Assembly (NCBI RefSeq): GCF_004771005.1
Contig: NZ_RQHV01000066.1
Location: 62,001 to 126,000 of the forward strand
Reading direction: 5' to 3'
Length of the DNA stretch: 64,000 nucleotides
Origin: Leptospira ilyithenensis
GTDB taxonomy: Bacteria; Spirochaetota; Leptospiria; Leptospirales; Leptospiraceae
Made by a program: the position numbers and the translations under genes. The notes under the pieces are model-generated. The model was not told the DNA's origin. It saw only the letters and a list, made by a program, of their open reading frames with translations, and ran no database searches. Below, in pieces: positions 55,397 to 64,000 of the stretch (position 1 is the first letter of the stretch; each line of letters opens with the position of its first letter).

Positions 55397-57481
55397 TCAA
55401 TCGGAAATTCCGAGCTTTTCCTTAAGAAATTTGATACAATCGGGACCGGAGAGGGGCTTTGAAAAGTAAAAACCCTGAACGGAATCGATTCCATCCACAA
55501 TCAACCTTTCCACTTGTTCCTTGGTTTCCGCACCTTCCGCCACAACACTCAAACCTAAGTTATGCGCCAGGTTGGCCACTGCATGAACGATCGTATCGGA
55601 GTCTTTGTCGATTGTAATTTCGGAAACAAAGGAACGATCGATTTTCAAACAGGAAATGGGCAGTCGTCTCAAATATCCGAGAGAACTGTATCCTGTTCCG
55701 AAATCGTCGATCGCAATGGTTGCTCCCAGTTCACGGATTGCCTTCATAGTTTTTACTGCGGCATCCGCATTATCCATAAGAGAACTTTCCGTGATTTCCA
55801 CTTCCAGGTCTTTGGCATCGACTCGGAAGAGTCGGAGGTTTTCGGCAATGATGGAAATCAATTTTTCATGTTTGAACTGTTTGGTAGAAATATTGACTGC
55901 CATGCTGATTCCCTCGATCCCTTCTTCTCTCCAGAGTCTTAAGGTTTGGATGGCAAGTTTGAGAACCAGCTCTCCGATAGAGAGAATCATTCCGGTTTCT
56001 TCCGCGATCGGAATAAATACATCGGGAGGAATCATTCCTCTTTCCGGATGATTCCATCGGATCAGAGCTTCCACTCCGATCGGTTTGTAAGTTTGCAAAT
56101 CAATCTTCGGTTGGAAGAATAATGTGAATTGGTCTTTTGCGAGAGCCATTCTCATCTGGTTTTCGATTTCCAGTCTCTGAACAACTAACGTTTGTAATTC
56201 TTCCGTAAAAAACACATAACAACTCTTTCCCTGTTGTTTTGCCAGGTTTAAGGCACTATCGGCATTTTTTAAAAGTGAGTTGGAGTCTTTTCCGTCATTC
56301 GGATACAAAGCGACACCGATGGATACGTTAACGAAAATCTGTTCCCCTTCGATGACAAACGGATGATTCATCGCGTCAAGAATGCTTTCACAAACAACTC
56401 CCGCATCCCTTTCATTCATAAGGTCCGGTAGAACAACTGTAAATTCATCTCCTCCTTGTCGGGAGATCAGATCATAGGATCGTACACTTTCTCTTAGGCG
56501 GTAAGCCATGAGTTGGACGACTTTGTCTCCGAATTCATGGCCTCGGGAATCATTAATGAATTTGAAATTATCAATGTCTATTGCGAGAACTCCCACCCAG
56601 TTTTCGTGTCTTCTTGCTTCTTCGAATATGGGAAAAAATTTATCAATGAGTGAATTGCGGTTCGGGAGATTGGTAAGCTGGTCAAAGAAGGCCATATAAG
56701 CTATCTTTTCTTCCGCTTGTTTCCTTTGGGTGATATCGACGAAAGCTACGGCGAGACCGAAATTATCCAAAGGAATCGGAGTCGCCAATATCTCAAACCA
56801 GGTTACTTTTGCATCTTTAATCAGCCCAAGTTCCATATTGCGGATTACTTCTTTTTGTTTCAAAGCCCTCATTAAACTGGAATTTCGCGGATACATTTTA
56901 CTTCCGTTAGGTTGTAGTAAAGTGTACTTTCTTAAATTCAAAGTTCGGTTTAGAGCTTCTCCGTCCTGTATATCAAAATACTGTCTTGCAGTGCGATTGG
57001 TTTCTACTATTTTCCCTTTGGCATCGGTGATGGCGATGCCCATGGGAAGATTGTCGAAGATGGATTTGTATTTTTGTTGTTGTAGAATGAATTCGAAAGA
57101 GATATCTTTTTGAATGGTGATGTCTCTGTCGATGGCTATGATGATCTGCGATTCCGAGAGGGGAATTGCGAGCCACATGATCCATACATCTTCCCCCGAT
57201 TTTGTTTTCAACCGGTGCTCGAAGTTAATGATTGTTTTTCTATCTCTAAGGTCGGTTAATGCATCTACGGATTGATCTCTGTCATCTTCATGAATCAGGT
57301 CGAATAGACTTCTTCCTACCATTTCCTTTTGAGAATATTCTAAAGAGCGTGCAAAACGTTCGGTAACTGAAATGAACTCTCCTTCCCAATTGAAAATTTG
57401 CAAACTATTCGGAAATTGAGATAGGATAGGATATAACGAGTCTTCTAAAGTTTTAGATGTGTTTTCCGCTTCATTTCGCAT
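55397..57481 (-). CDS. PAS-PAS-GGDEF-EAL cyclic-di-GMP protein
   Basis: 694 aa, no TM. Two PAS domains (~15-125 and ~140-260), then GGDEF with an intact RQGGDEFTVVLPD (active cyclase possible), then EAL with GVEALIRWNHPERG, EITESSLMDN, IDDFGTGYSSLGYLR, LKIDRSFV and VVAEGAETKEQ, the full set of residues for Mg binding and c-di-GMP hydrolysis. Both activities could be real; the direction may be set by the PAS input. The start overlaps the 3' end of pyrC by 11 nt, placing a second-messenger gene in a pyrimidine transcript. Confidence 0.95.
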   Translation of the reverse strand: MRNEAENTSKTLEDSLYPILSQFPNSLQIFNWEGEFISVTERFARSLEYSQKEMVGRSLFDLIHEDDRDQSVDALTDLRDRKTIINFEHRLKTKSGEDVWIMWLAIPLSESQIIIAIDRDITIQKDISFEFILQQQKYKSIFDNLPMGIAITDAKGKIVETNRTARQYFDIQDGEALNRTLNLRKYTLLQPNGSKMYPRNSSLMRALKQKEVIRNMELGLIKDAKVTWFEILATPIPLDNFGLAVAFVDITQRKQAEEKIAYMAFFDQLTNLPNRNSLIDKFFPIFEEARRHENWVGVLAIDIDNFKFINDSRGHEFGDKVVQLMAYRLRESVRSYDLISRQGGDEFTVVLPDLMNERDAGVVCESILDAMNHPFVIEGEQIFVNVSIGVALYPNDGKDSNSLLKNADSALNLAKQQGKSCYVFFTEELQTLVVQRLEIENQMRMALAKDQFTLFFQPKIDLQTYKPIGVEALIRWNHPERGMIPPDVFIPIAEETGMILSIGELVLKLAIQTLRLWREEGIEGISMAVNISTKQFKHEKLISIIAENLRLFRVDAKDLEVEITESSLMDNADAAVKTMKAIRELGATIAIDDFGTGYSSLGYLRRLPISCLKIDRSFVSEITIDKDSDTIVHAVANLAHNLGLSVVAEGAETKEQVERLIVDGIDSVQGFYFSKPLSGPDCIKFLKEKLGISD

Positions 57482-58715
57482 GCAAATCTTTGCCTAAAAA
57501 ATAAACTGCTTCGATTGATCCTGGGAACTCGAATCCTTCAAAAGGTGACCAACCGGACTTACTTTTTATCATGCTTTTCTCAAAGACAAAAGGCTTTTTT
57601 AAATTTAAAACGGAAAAATTTGCCGCATAACCTTCTTTAATCTCCCCAAAGCCCGATCCGAATTTTTCCGGTAAATACTGTTTGACAAAATCTCCGGGAT
57701 TTTTTGCACAGATTCTTGCAATCGTTTGTAAAGGAATGTTAAGAATATTTATCATATAAGTTACAAATAAGCCGTAAGTATCCAATTGTGAAATTCCGCT
57801 CGTTCCTTTTTTCTTTTCTTCTATACTATGAGGAGCATGATCGGTTGCAAGAAAGTCGATGTGGCCGTCAAGTATTCCCTTTACCATTGCTTCCCTGTCT
57901 TCTTTGCCGCGGAGAGGCGGATTCATTTGAAACCAGATTCGATTATCATCTGTTAGCATGGAGGTATCGAACATAAGGTGAGTCGGTGTTACTTCGCAGG
58001 TAACATTCACTCCACGTTTTTTAGCTTCGATGATTTTATTCAGACCGTCTTTAGTGGAATAGTGGCAAAGTTTTCCCTTTAGATTGTATTTTTCAATCAA
58101 GGAAAGTGCAAATTCGGTTGCAAGTGTCTCGGCTTCTTTCGGTCGGCGCTCTTCGTGAGTAGGTTTGTTTTTGTTTTCTGTCAGTATCTCGGGATCTTCG
58201 CAATGAAAACTCACATCCTGCCCCTGATAATGTCGGATCGTATTTTCGAGACTGACGTTGTCTTCAAAAAATAATTCTCCTATGGAAGGTCCCATAAACA
58301 CTTTATAGGGAACTTTCTTTAGCAATGGTTTGGTGGCAGGACCGATCCCTGCGTAAAGAGTAATATGTATCGGTGATTTTTTCGTAAGTGCCAGTTTGTC
58401 TTCGTAACTCTTGTCATCAACCGGCGGAACAGGATTGTTCGGCATATCGGCCACATGCAAAACGGCACCTCCTATTCCTGCATTCCCCGCAGAGACAAAA
58501 TCTTCCTTATAACAGTGTTTTCCGCTTACATCTTCGCGTGCATGAATGTGGATGTCACCAAATCCGGGAAATATAATGCTTTCATCACCAAACAAACGTG
58601 CATCGGAATCGACGGATCTCTTTACTTCTTTGATAAGCCCTGTGGCTTCGTCAAAAACAACCGTACCTTTGAATTCTTCCGTATGTGTTACGATTCTACC
58701 TGCGATTTTTCCCAT
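57471..58715 (-). CDS. pyrC: Dihydroorotase
   Basis: 414 aa amidohydrolase that closes N-carbamoyl-aspartate to dihydroorotate in pyrimidine synthesis. The zinc ligand motif is GFGDIHIHARED, followed by substrate segment HVADMPNNPVPP; VSFHCEDPEI and CHYSTKDGL give further His, and DHAPHS near residue 295 carries the catalytic Asp. The class I-like length (~410-430) distinguishes it from E. coli PyrC (~350). Overlaps the following c-di-GMP gene by 11 nt. Confidence 0.94.
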   Translation of the reverse strand: MGKIAGRIVTHTEEFKGTVVFDEATGLIKEVKRSVDSDARLFGDESIIFPGFGDIHIHAREDVSGKHCYKEDFVSAGNAGIGGAVLHVADMPNNPVPPVDDKSYEDKLALTKKSPIHITLYAGIGPATKPLLKKVPYKVFMGPSIGELFFEDNVSLENTIRHYQGQDVSFHCEDPEILTENKNKPTHEERRPKEAETLATEFALSLIEKYNLKGKLCHYSTKDGLNKIIEAKKRGVNVTCEVTPTHLMFDTSMLTDDNRIWFQMNPPLRGKEDREAMVKGILDGHIDFLATDHAPHSIEEKKKGTSGISQLDTYGLFVTYMINILNIPLQTIARICAKNPGDFVKQYLPEKFGSGFGEIKEGYAANFSVLNLKKPFVFEKSMIKSKSGWSPFEGFEFPGSIEAVYFLGKDLHAK

Positions 58716-58813
58716 TTGGTCGTTCCTAAGGAGTGAAGTGATTTAAAATAAGTGAGGGGAAGGAATTTATTTCGATGTGCACTGAAATTAAAAAGTCTCT
58801 AGATTTCTATAGA

Positions 58814-59116
58814 TCAAAGCCAAAGTATCCCCTGTTGTTTTAGCTTACAAATCCAATAAATTAAATAACCGGCGATTTTGTATTCATTGATATTTTCAAT
58901 TTCCTCCGGATGGAATTGTTTAATTCTTCTTACATCCAGAATATATCGCAAAGTAGCTTCAGTTGTAATTGGTACAGAGAGAAAAAAAGAATTTTTAAAT
59001 TCGTTGGTTAGAGTATGATTTTGGCAAAGATCATACCAAGTAGAAAAAATAAGATCAAGCCGTTCTTTTGCTTTTTCCGATTCCTCTTGGGTAAGAATAT
59101 CAGTTGGAACTTTCAT
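58814..59116 (-). CDS. Unknown protein of a small overlapping operon (100 aa)
   Basis: MKVPTDILTQEESEKAKERL opens a helical protein; the C-terminal part contains ENINEYKIAGYLIYWICKLK, which looks like a conserved hydrophobic helix. After KLK the frame gives only QQGILWL and stops; the +2 frame from there continues as TTGDTLALIYRNLETF before a stop, so a one-base change could have altered the true C-terminus. No signal peptide. Start overlaps the upstream ORF by 17 nt. Family not recognised; could be the second member of a toxin-antitoxin-like or phage-related pair, unproven. Confidence 0.55.
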   Translation of the reverse strand: MKVPTDILTQEESEKAKERLDLIFSTWYDLCQNHTLTNEFKNSFFLSVPITTEATLRYILDVRRIKQFHPEEIENINEYKIAGYLIYWICKLKQQGILWL

Positions 59117-59291
59117 CCAAAAAGTCCGCGAGTTTGTAATTTGCTATTGAGTATTTTACTTCTTCTTTCCAGGTATTCGAATTAGAAGAGGATGCGTTAT
59201 TATCTAGCCTAACAACCACATCACGTAAATAATCCGAATCAGAAATTAACTGTTTAGCAAGTTCTAAGTCTTTTTGAAAGCTTTCGTTCAT
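59100..59291 (-). CDS. Unknown small protein (63 aa) preceding the 100-aa gene
   Basis: MNESFQKDLELAKQLISDSD begins an acidic, helical protein ending KLADFLDESSN. No known DNA-binding motif. Its ATG overlaps the stop of an 19-codon ORF (ATGA), and its 3' end overlaps the next gene by 17 nt; tight packing suggests coordinated translation of the three frames. AT-rich codons compared with recQ and pyrC on either side. Confidence 0.55.
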   Translation of the reverse strand: MNESFQKDLELAKQLISDSDYLRDVVVRLDNNASSSNSNTWKEEVKYSIANYKLADFLDESSN

Positions 59292-59347
59292 AAGAACTCC
59301 AAAATTATTATCTCAAATCCCATTGGTAAGTGTAAATTAAAATTCAT
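59288..59347 (-). CDS. Short leader ORF (19 aa)
   Basis: MNFNLHLPMGFEIIILEFL, preceded by GAGGGG (59354-59359 region, about 7 nt ahead of ATG), one of the best ribosome binding sites in the area. Its TGA overlaps the ATG of the 63-aa gene, which itself lacks a good site, so translation of this ORF probably feeds into the next. May be a coupling leader rather than a functional peptide. Confidence 0.45.
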   Translation of the reverse strand: MNFNLHLPMGFEIIILEFL

Positions 59348-59422
59348 TTTAATTCCCCTCTTAGAAGTACAACTAGAAATTAAAATCTTTGTTAGAGAGA
59401 TTATGTCACTATCTGCGGAAAT

Positions 59423-61267
59423 TCATCTCCACTTTTCCAAGATTTCTAATATTTCGCTTCCAAACTTTTCCACTTTGGCCGGACCGATTCCTTTGGTCGC
59501 TTCCAGTTCAGAAAGAGTTCTGGGTTTCCTTTCCGCAATGCGTTTCAGAACGGGGTTTTGGAAGACCATAAATTTTTTCCATTTGAGCTGACGGGATTTT
59601 CTATCCCGGTAATTCATCAATTCACGTAATATCTGTGAGTTGACAGTAGGAGTTTTGGTCTTTTTTACCAAGCTTTCGGAATCGCCTTCTTTCCCAATTC
59701 TTTTCTTTGCGGGAGAGAATTGAGGAAGGTAGAGTTTTGGGTATTTGGAGCCTGCGACTAGGATTTTTCTTTGTTCCGTCCAGGATTCCAATTTGGCAAT
59801 GATTGCTTCTTCCGGGATATGTTTTAGTTTTGCGTGGAACGGGTTTCTTTCCATTCGGTAACGAAGTACGTCTTTCGTGGTTTTACCAGCTAACGTCTTC
59901 GCTATGATGGTCTTTCCGAAGACTCCGGGATGTTCCGCTAAAAAACTTAAGATCCATTCCTCTTCGTTCGAATCGAATTCATAGGTTCGTTTCTCTTCTT
60001 TTTTGCGCTGTTTGATTTCTTCCGCATGCAAAAAATCCTTTCTGTCTTTTCCATTTGTGGAATGGGAACAGATGTCGCAAGATCCGCAAGGTTCGATCGA
60101 CTCTCCGAAGTATTCGCAAAGTTGAACCTGCCTGCATCTTTCCTGATTGGCATAATCCTTGATATGTTTGAGTAAACTGTCTCCTCCTTTGAAGTTGCTT
60201 TCTTTGGAGATCATAAACGCTTGGGTGGCTACGTCCGCATTTTTGTAAAATAACACGCATTTTGCGGAATTGTTGTCTCTTCCGGCTCTTCCGGCTTCCT
60301 GGTAATATGCTTCGAGAGAGGCGGGAACCTGGTAATGAACCACCAAACGTACATCAGGCTGATCCATCCCCATTCCGAAAGCATTCGTTGCCACAAGGAT
60401 GGGAACCTTTCCTCCTGTGTAAGCATTTTGAGTTCGTTCCCGAATTCCGTCCGTGCGTCCTGCGTGGTACTTCCCTGCAGTGAATCCGAAATCTTTTAAC
60501 AATTCAAACACTTCATCCGTTTTTTTGCGGGTGGCGCAGTATACTATGGTACGTCCTGCAAATTTTTTATCATCTTTCCAAGGTTCCAAAAGTTCCAAAA
60601 GGCGATCGGCCTTATCACGTTCCGAATTAGGATATTCCACGGAAAATTTAAGATTGGGACGAAAGAAAGTGGAAAGCACCATTCGGGGGGATTTCATTCC
60701 CAAAGCGGCTTGCACATCGGTTCTTACTTTTTCAGTAGCGGTGGCCGTGAGTGCCAAAATAGGAAAGTTAGGTGAAGGATGCCTCTCTCTTAAAAAATGT
60801 AGCTGTCTGTATTCGGGACGGAAGTCGTGCCCCCACTGGGAAACACAATGGGCTTCATCTACAACGAGGGAAAATAAATTCATTTCTTTGAATACTTTTA
60901 AGAAACTAGGAGAGAGGGCTCTCTCGGGAGAAATCAAAAGAACACGCAAAGAACCGTTTACAGCCTGCGCTGTTGTTTTCATCTGCATCAGTTCGTCTTG
61001 CGTGGAATTGCAAAATGCGGCAGGTATTCCTTTAGAAAGCAGACTCTCCGTTTGATCTTTCATAAGAGCGATAAGTGGTGAAATAACGAGAGTTAGTTTG
61101 TCTTTTTGGAGACTTGCCGGCAATTGGTAGATGAGTGATTTGCCGGCTCCCGTCGGAAGAATGGCCAGAGTGTCTTTTCCGGAAAGGACGGACTCGATCG
61201 CTTCCTTTTGACCGGAGCGAAACTGGTTGAAGCCAAACTGGGAATGAAGAGAAGTTAAAAGATCCAA
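59423..61267 (-). CDS. recQ: ATP-dependent DNA helicase RecQ
   Basis: 614 aa 3'-5' helicase for repair and recombination. Walker A in PTGAGKSLIYQLPA, DEAH box in VVDEAHCVSQWGHDFRPEY, motif IV-VI region ending YYQEAGRAGRDN, then a four-Cys zinc site (CRQVQLCEYFGESIEPCGSCD) and a C-terminal HRDC domain (LRELMNYRDRKSRQLKWKKFM ... ATKGIGPAKVEKFG). Full-length architecture. Confidence 0.97.
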   Translation of the reverse strand: MDLLTSLHSQFGFNQFRSGQKEAIESVLSGKDTLAILPTGAGKSLIYQLPASLQKDKLTLVISPLIALMKDQTESLLSKGIPAAFCNSTQDELMQMKTTAQAVNGSLRVLLISPERALSPSFLKVFKEMNLFSLVVDEAHCVSQWGHDFRPEYRQLHFLRERHPSPNFPILALTATATEKVRTDVQAALGMKSPRMVLSTFFRPNLKFSVEYPNSERDKADRLLELLEPWKDDKKFAGRTIVYCATRKKTDEVFELLKDFGFTAGKYHAGRTDGIRERTQNAYTGGKVPILVATNAFGMGMDQPDVRLVVHYQVPASLEAYYQEAGRAGRDNNSAKCVLFYKNADVATQAFMISKESNFKGGDSLLKHIKDYANQERCRQVQLCEYFGESIEPCGSCDICSHSTNGKDRKDFLHAEEIKQRKKEEKRTYEFDSNEEEWILSFLAEHPGVFGKTIIAKTLAGKTTKDVLRYRMERNPFHAKLKHIPEEAIIAKLESWTEQRKILVAGSKYPKLYLPQFSPAKKRIGKEGDSESLVKKTKTPTVNSQILRELMNYRDRKSRQLKWKKFMVFQNPVLKRIAERKPRTLSELEATKGIGPAKVEKFGSEILEILEKWR

Positions 61268-61449
61268 ACAAGGAATAGGATAAATCCAAACGGATTTTGG
61301 TCAACACCTAAACGGATAAGTAGGAGGTTCGGGAGACAACCGGAACGGAATAGGAAAACATCAGCAGCAAAAAGCAAATGAGATTCTGAAAATCAGTCGT
61401 TTTTTCACTTTAATAATTCCATCCCGTCTGAAACTTGTAATAACCATTC

Positions 61450-62985
61450 ATGCTTTTTAATACTTTTGTATTCGTTCTATTCTTTATAGCTGTTTATGCG
61501 GTATTTCTAGTTTTCGGATACTTTGCTAAAGATCGCTCTTGGGCACTTCGTGCACAAAATCTATGGTTACTCGCCGCCTCTTATTTTTTTTACGGATGGT
61601 GGGAATGGTTTTTTCTCACTCTTATCTTTACGAGTACTTTCATCGACTACTTCGCGGCACTTGGAATCCAACGTTCCAAATCCGGCAGGGGCAAAAAACT
61701 TTTTTTAGCATTCTCCATCGTAGCGAACTTGGGGCTTCTATTTACGATGAAGTATTTCGATTTTTTTACTTCCAGTTTTGTATCGTCATACAATGCGTTA
61801 GTTGGCAATTGGGGAGGAAACCCTCTTTCCTTCGGCTCCATCATGGTTTTGCAAAACTTTGTCCTGCCTGTGGGAATCAGCTTCTATACTTTTCAGACCA
61901 TGTCGTATACAATCGATGTGTATCGCGGACAGATAGAACCCGAAAAAGATTTTTTTGATTTTGCACTTTTCGTAAATTATTTTCCGCAACTGGTGGCAGG
62001 TCCGATCGAAAGAGCGGTGGACTTGCTTCCTCAATTGAAAAGACCGAAGTTTCCTACTTTGGATGTACTTCCTTTGGCACTTTGGGATATCCTTTTGGGT
62101 TATTTTATGAAGGTCTATGTTGCGGACAATCTGGCAATGTACATCGACCAGGTATTTCTAGGCGGCAAGGGAATGTATCTTGCGAATCCCGGACTCATCG
62201 CAACGGTTGACGGAAGTCAGATCTTCGTGGCTTGTCTCGGTTTACTCATGCAAGTCTATTGCGACTTTGCAGGTTATTCTTTCATTGCGCTCGGTACGTC
62301 CCGCCTACTTGGCGTTACATTGACTGTCAATTTTGAAACTCCCGAGTATTCCCGTAACCCTATCGAGTTTTGGAATAGGTGGCATATAACATTGAATCGT
62401 TGGTTTCGGGATTATATTTATATTTCCCTCGGTGGAAGCCGTTTTGGAAAATTCAAACAACTCAGAAACCTGTTTATCATCTTTGTAGTCTCCGGATTTT
62501 GGCACGGAGCCAATTGGACATTTGTCACCTGGGGAACCATGCAAGGAGTTTATACGGTAGTTTACCTGGCTTTTTTCGCTCCTAAAAAGAAAGAAGAGGA
62601 AATGGAAAACAAAATTACATTCAAATCCTTCGTATCAGGTACTGCGTCCCGTATGTTGATCTATGTATTGGTGGCCGTGAGCGGTGTTGCATTTCGAAGT
62701 TACGACGGAAGTATGATGTTGCTTTATTTTCAAAAGGTATTTTGTTTTTGGGATTGGAGTCTTGCTCCGACCAATGGTGTGAAATCATCCTGGATTTTAT
62801 TCCAAGAGATGTTAAAAATCACTCTTCCTCTCTTTATCCTGGATGGAATTACTTATTTCAAAAAAGACAGATACTGGTTTTATAAATACCATTATCTCAT
62901 ACAGGCGTTTATCTTCTGCGTAGTCGGATTTTTGATTCTAACCAAAGGTATATTTGGAAAAGAGGTGATCTACTTTGCGTTCTAA
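61450..62985 (+). CDS. MBOAT-family O-acyltransferase (AlgI-like)
   Basis: 511 aa membrane-bound O-acyltransferase with ~11 TMs. FWNRWHITLNRWFRDYIYI and IFVVSGFWHGANWTFV carry the two His-containing motifs of AlgI/DltB-type enzymes, which pass acyl groups across the inner membrane to a periplasmic partner for acetylation of polysaccharide or other surface sugars. The N-terminal TM block and NYFPQLVAGPIERAVDLLPQ region also match. The 3' end overlaps the DUF1574 gene by 11 nt, so that protein is the likely partner. Substrate unknown. Confidence 0.93.
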   Translation: MLFNTFVFVLFFIAVYAVFLVFGYFAKDRSWALRAQNLWLLAASYFFYGWWEWFFLTLIFTSTFIDYFAALGIQRSKSGRGKKLFLAFSIVANLGLLFTMKYFDFFTSSFVSSYNALVGNWGGNPLSFGSIMVLQNFVLPVGISFYTFQTMSYTIDVYRGQIEPEKDFFDFALFVNYFPQLVAGPIERAVDLLPQLKRPKFPTLDVLPLALWDILLGYFMKVYVADNLAMYIDQVFLGGKGMYLANPGLIATVDGSQIFVACLGLLMQVYCDFAGYSFIALGTSRLLGVTLTVNFETPEYSRNPIEFWNRWHITLNRWFRDYIYISLGGSRFGKFKQLRNLFIIFVVSGFWHGANWTFVTWGTMQGVYTVVYLAFFAPKKKEEEMENKITFKSFVSGTASRMLIYVLVAVSGVAFRSYDGSMMLLYFQKVFCFWDWSLAPTNGVKSSWILFQEMLKITLPLFILDGITYFKKDRYWFYKYHYLIQAFIFCVVGFLILTKGIFGKEVIYFAF

Positions 62986-64000
62986 ATTTATCGGAATTCT
63001 ATTCGCCTTATCTTTTTTCGCGGTACTCGAAATCATTATTCGACTAACGGATATTTATTATTTCGAACAACCTGAAATCTTTTTCGTAAATCTGAAAAAA
63101 AACTATGTGGAGTCCGGCAAAGCCGACGCCGATATTATTGTGTTAGGTGATTCTCGTTCGATGGCATTGGAAGGATATTCTCCCAAAAATGACAAGGAAT
63201 TTTCCGTATATAACCACAGTCTTCCCGCGATGGGACCGAAGTACTACCGATTCTTTCTGGACAAATATCTGAATGCTGGAAACAAAAAGCCGAAAATGGT
63301 TCTGTTTGCAGCTTCGCCTAAGCTCTATTCGTCGGGTTACGGGCCTCCTCTTTATGATCCCAGCGGAAAAGTCGTCGCCTCGAACGAAAGCATATCCCAA
63401 TATGTTGCTCGGAGATGGAGGGAAGGTTGGGAAAAAAATATCTTTCAGTCCCCTAAAAAAGAAAATATCATTCGTTACGGCGGAAAGCAGGATGATGCGG
63501 ACCAAATTCTATGGGAATTTTTCGGTCATAGATACCTTCACCAGTTTTCCATTTCCGAACTTTGGAATCAATACGAAGGTGTGGAAAGATTATTTATCAT
63601 TTCCAAGGCAATTCCTCTTCTTTACCAATCCTATCGTTTTCATGGCGGAATTCGAAATTTGATCAGTTCTTCCCATTGGAAACTTTCCAAAGACTATCTC
63701 GCCAAATCAAAGTTTTGTGAAGATTGCAAAAACGTGGAAGCAGGACTTTGTATGCCTTCTCATTCCCAAAGAGAAGACAATCTGATCATCCAAGACCAGA
63801 TCGAACGTCATCTGGGTAAATACAATATTTCCAATCGTGTAAATCCCGAACTTGCTGCCTTGGCCAGAATCCAGGCAAAAGAAGAAGTCAGAAATATTTC
63901 ACATAACGCGGATATTACGAGTTTTGAAAAACCGGATTATTTGGTTTTGAAAGATCTGATAGCTTATACGAAAGAAAAAGGAATCCGGTTCGGTTTTGTT
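62975..64000 (+). CDS. DUF1574 (SGNH/AlgJ-like) protein, 3' end outside the window
   Basis: 342 codons visible, no stop before the window end. TTG start at 62975 (the first start after an in-frame TGA at 62966-62968), GAGG at 62962-62965. N-terminal TM (FIGILFALSFFAVLEIII), then VLGDSRSMALEGYSP, an SGNH-hydrolase-like GDS motif, followed by NHSLPAMGPKYYRFFLDKYL. DUF1574 proteins are largely leptospiral and occur next to MBOAT enzymes; by analogy with AlgJ/AlgX they may be the periplasmic acyl-transfer partner. CEDCKNVEAGLC holds three Cys near residue 250. Confidence 0.85.
   Translation, partial: MRSKFIGILFALSFFAVLEIIIRLTDIYYFEQPEIFFVNLKKNYVESGKADADIIVLGDSRSMALEGYSPKNDKEFSVYNHSLPAMGPKYYRFFLDKYLNAGNKKPKMVLFAASPKLYSSGYGPPLYDPSGKVVASNESISQYVARRWREGWEKNIFQSPKKENIIRYGGKQDDADQILWEFFGHRYLHQFSISELWNQYEGVERLFIISKAIPLLYQSYRFHGGIRNLISSSHWKLSKDYLAKSKFCEDCKNVEAGLCMPSHSQREDNLIIQDQIERHLGKYNISNRVNPELAALARIQAKEEVRNISHNADITSFEKPDYLVLKDLIAYTKEKGIRFGFV

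Overview
The window looks like chromosomal DNA of a Leptospira species, probably of the saprophyte-like (L. biflexa/L. meyeri) side. The main evidence is a gene for a protein very like the Leptospira flagellar-coiling protein FcpA (17625-18521), a DUF1574 protein next to an MBOAT acyltransferase at the right edge, several spirochaete-style lipoboxes, AT-rich DNA, and many genes that resemble only uncharacterised leptospiral proteins. The species call is inference; no rRNA is present.

Layout. 1-13.8 kb: end of prfB, a degenerate sigma-54-activator-like protein, an OmpA-like protein, a Maf-type glycosyltransferase, a class B PBP with PASTA domain, lepB, thrC, a GHKL-ATPase-like protein paired with a membrane-anchored protein, and leuS with a small zinc-ribbon gene ahead of it. 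14-25.6 kb: an ABC ATPase/permease pair, fcpA, a DnaC-like ATPase, folK-panB, DAHP synthase, a rhodanese, an ABC-F ATPase, a 53-aa basic protein and a YihY-type membrane protein. 25.6-42 kb is more accessory: small hypotheticals, TauE/SafE exporter, Acg-like nitroreductase, FrnE-like DsbA, a LuxR-type membrane regulator, an S1/P1-PLC-like hydrolase behind palindromic operators, an orphan RND pump, a catalase-like lipoprotein, DUF2804, GMC oxidoreductase, ankyrin protein and a Vps62-like lipoprotein.

42-46.8 kb holds the conserved rpmH-rnpA-yidD-yidC-jag-mnmE cluster on the minus strand (ribosome, RNase P, membrane-protein insertion, tRNA modification). rpmH and rnpA are too short or too irregular for simple ORF calling. 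rnpA has no usable start codon in its own frame. No dnaA lies upstream; instead there are 550 bp of hairpins with an attC-like palindrome and then a methyltransferase gene of foreign appearance.

48-64 kb: thioesterase, a broken ynfA, gamma-carbonic anhydrase, a CpxP/Spy-like protein with an ECF sigma factor and its likely anti-sigma factor, a 7TM-DISM/SpoIIE phosphatase, pheT, a PAS-GGDEF-EAL protein, pyrC, an AT-rich three-ORF unit of unknown function, recQ, and the MBOAT/DUF1574 pair cut by the window end.

Points most worth attention: the rnpA start problem, the attC-like element beside the methyltransferase, the small overlapping operon at 58.8-59.35 kb, shared palindromic operators at 30.9 and 37.2 kb, the bEBP that has lost its GAFTGA loop and Walker B acids, and three gene relics (ynfA, an EamA transporter fragment, a possible azoR fragment). 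No tRNA, rRNA, CRISPR array, insertion sequence or complete prophage was seen.
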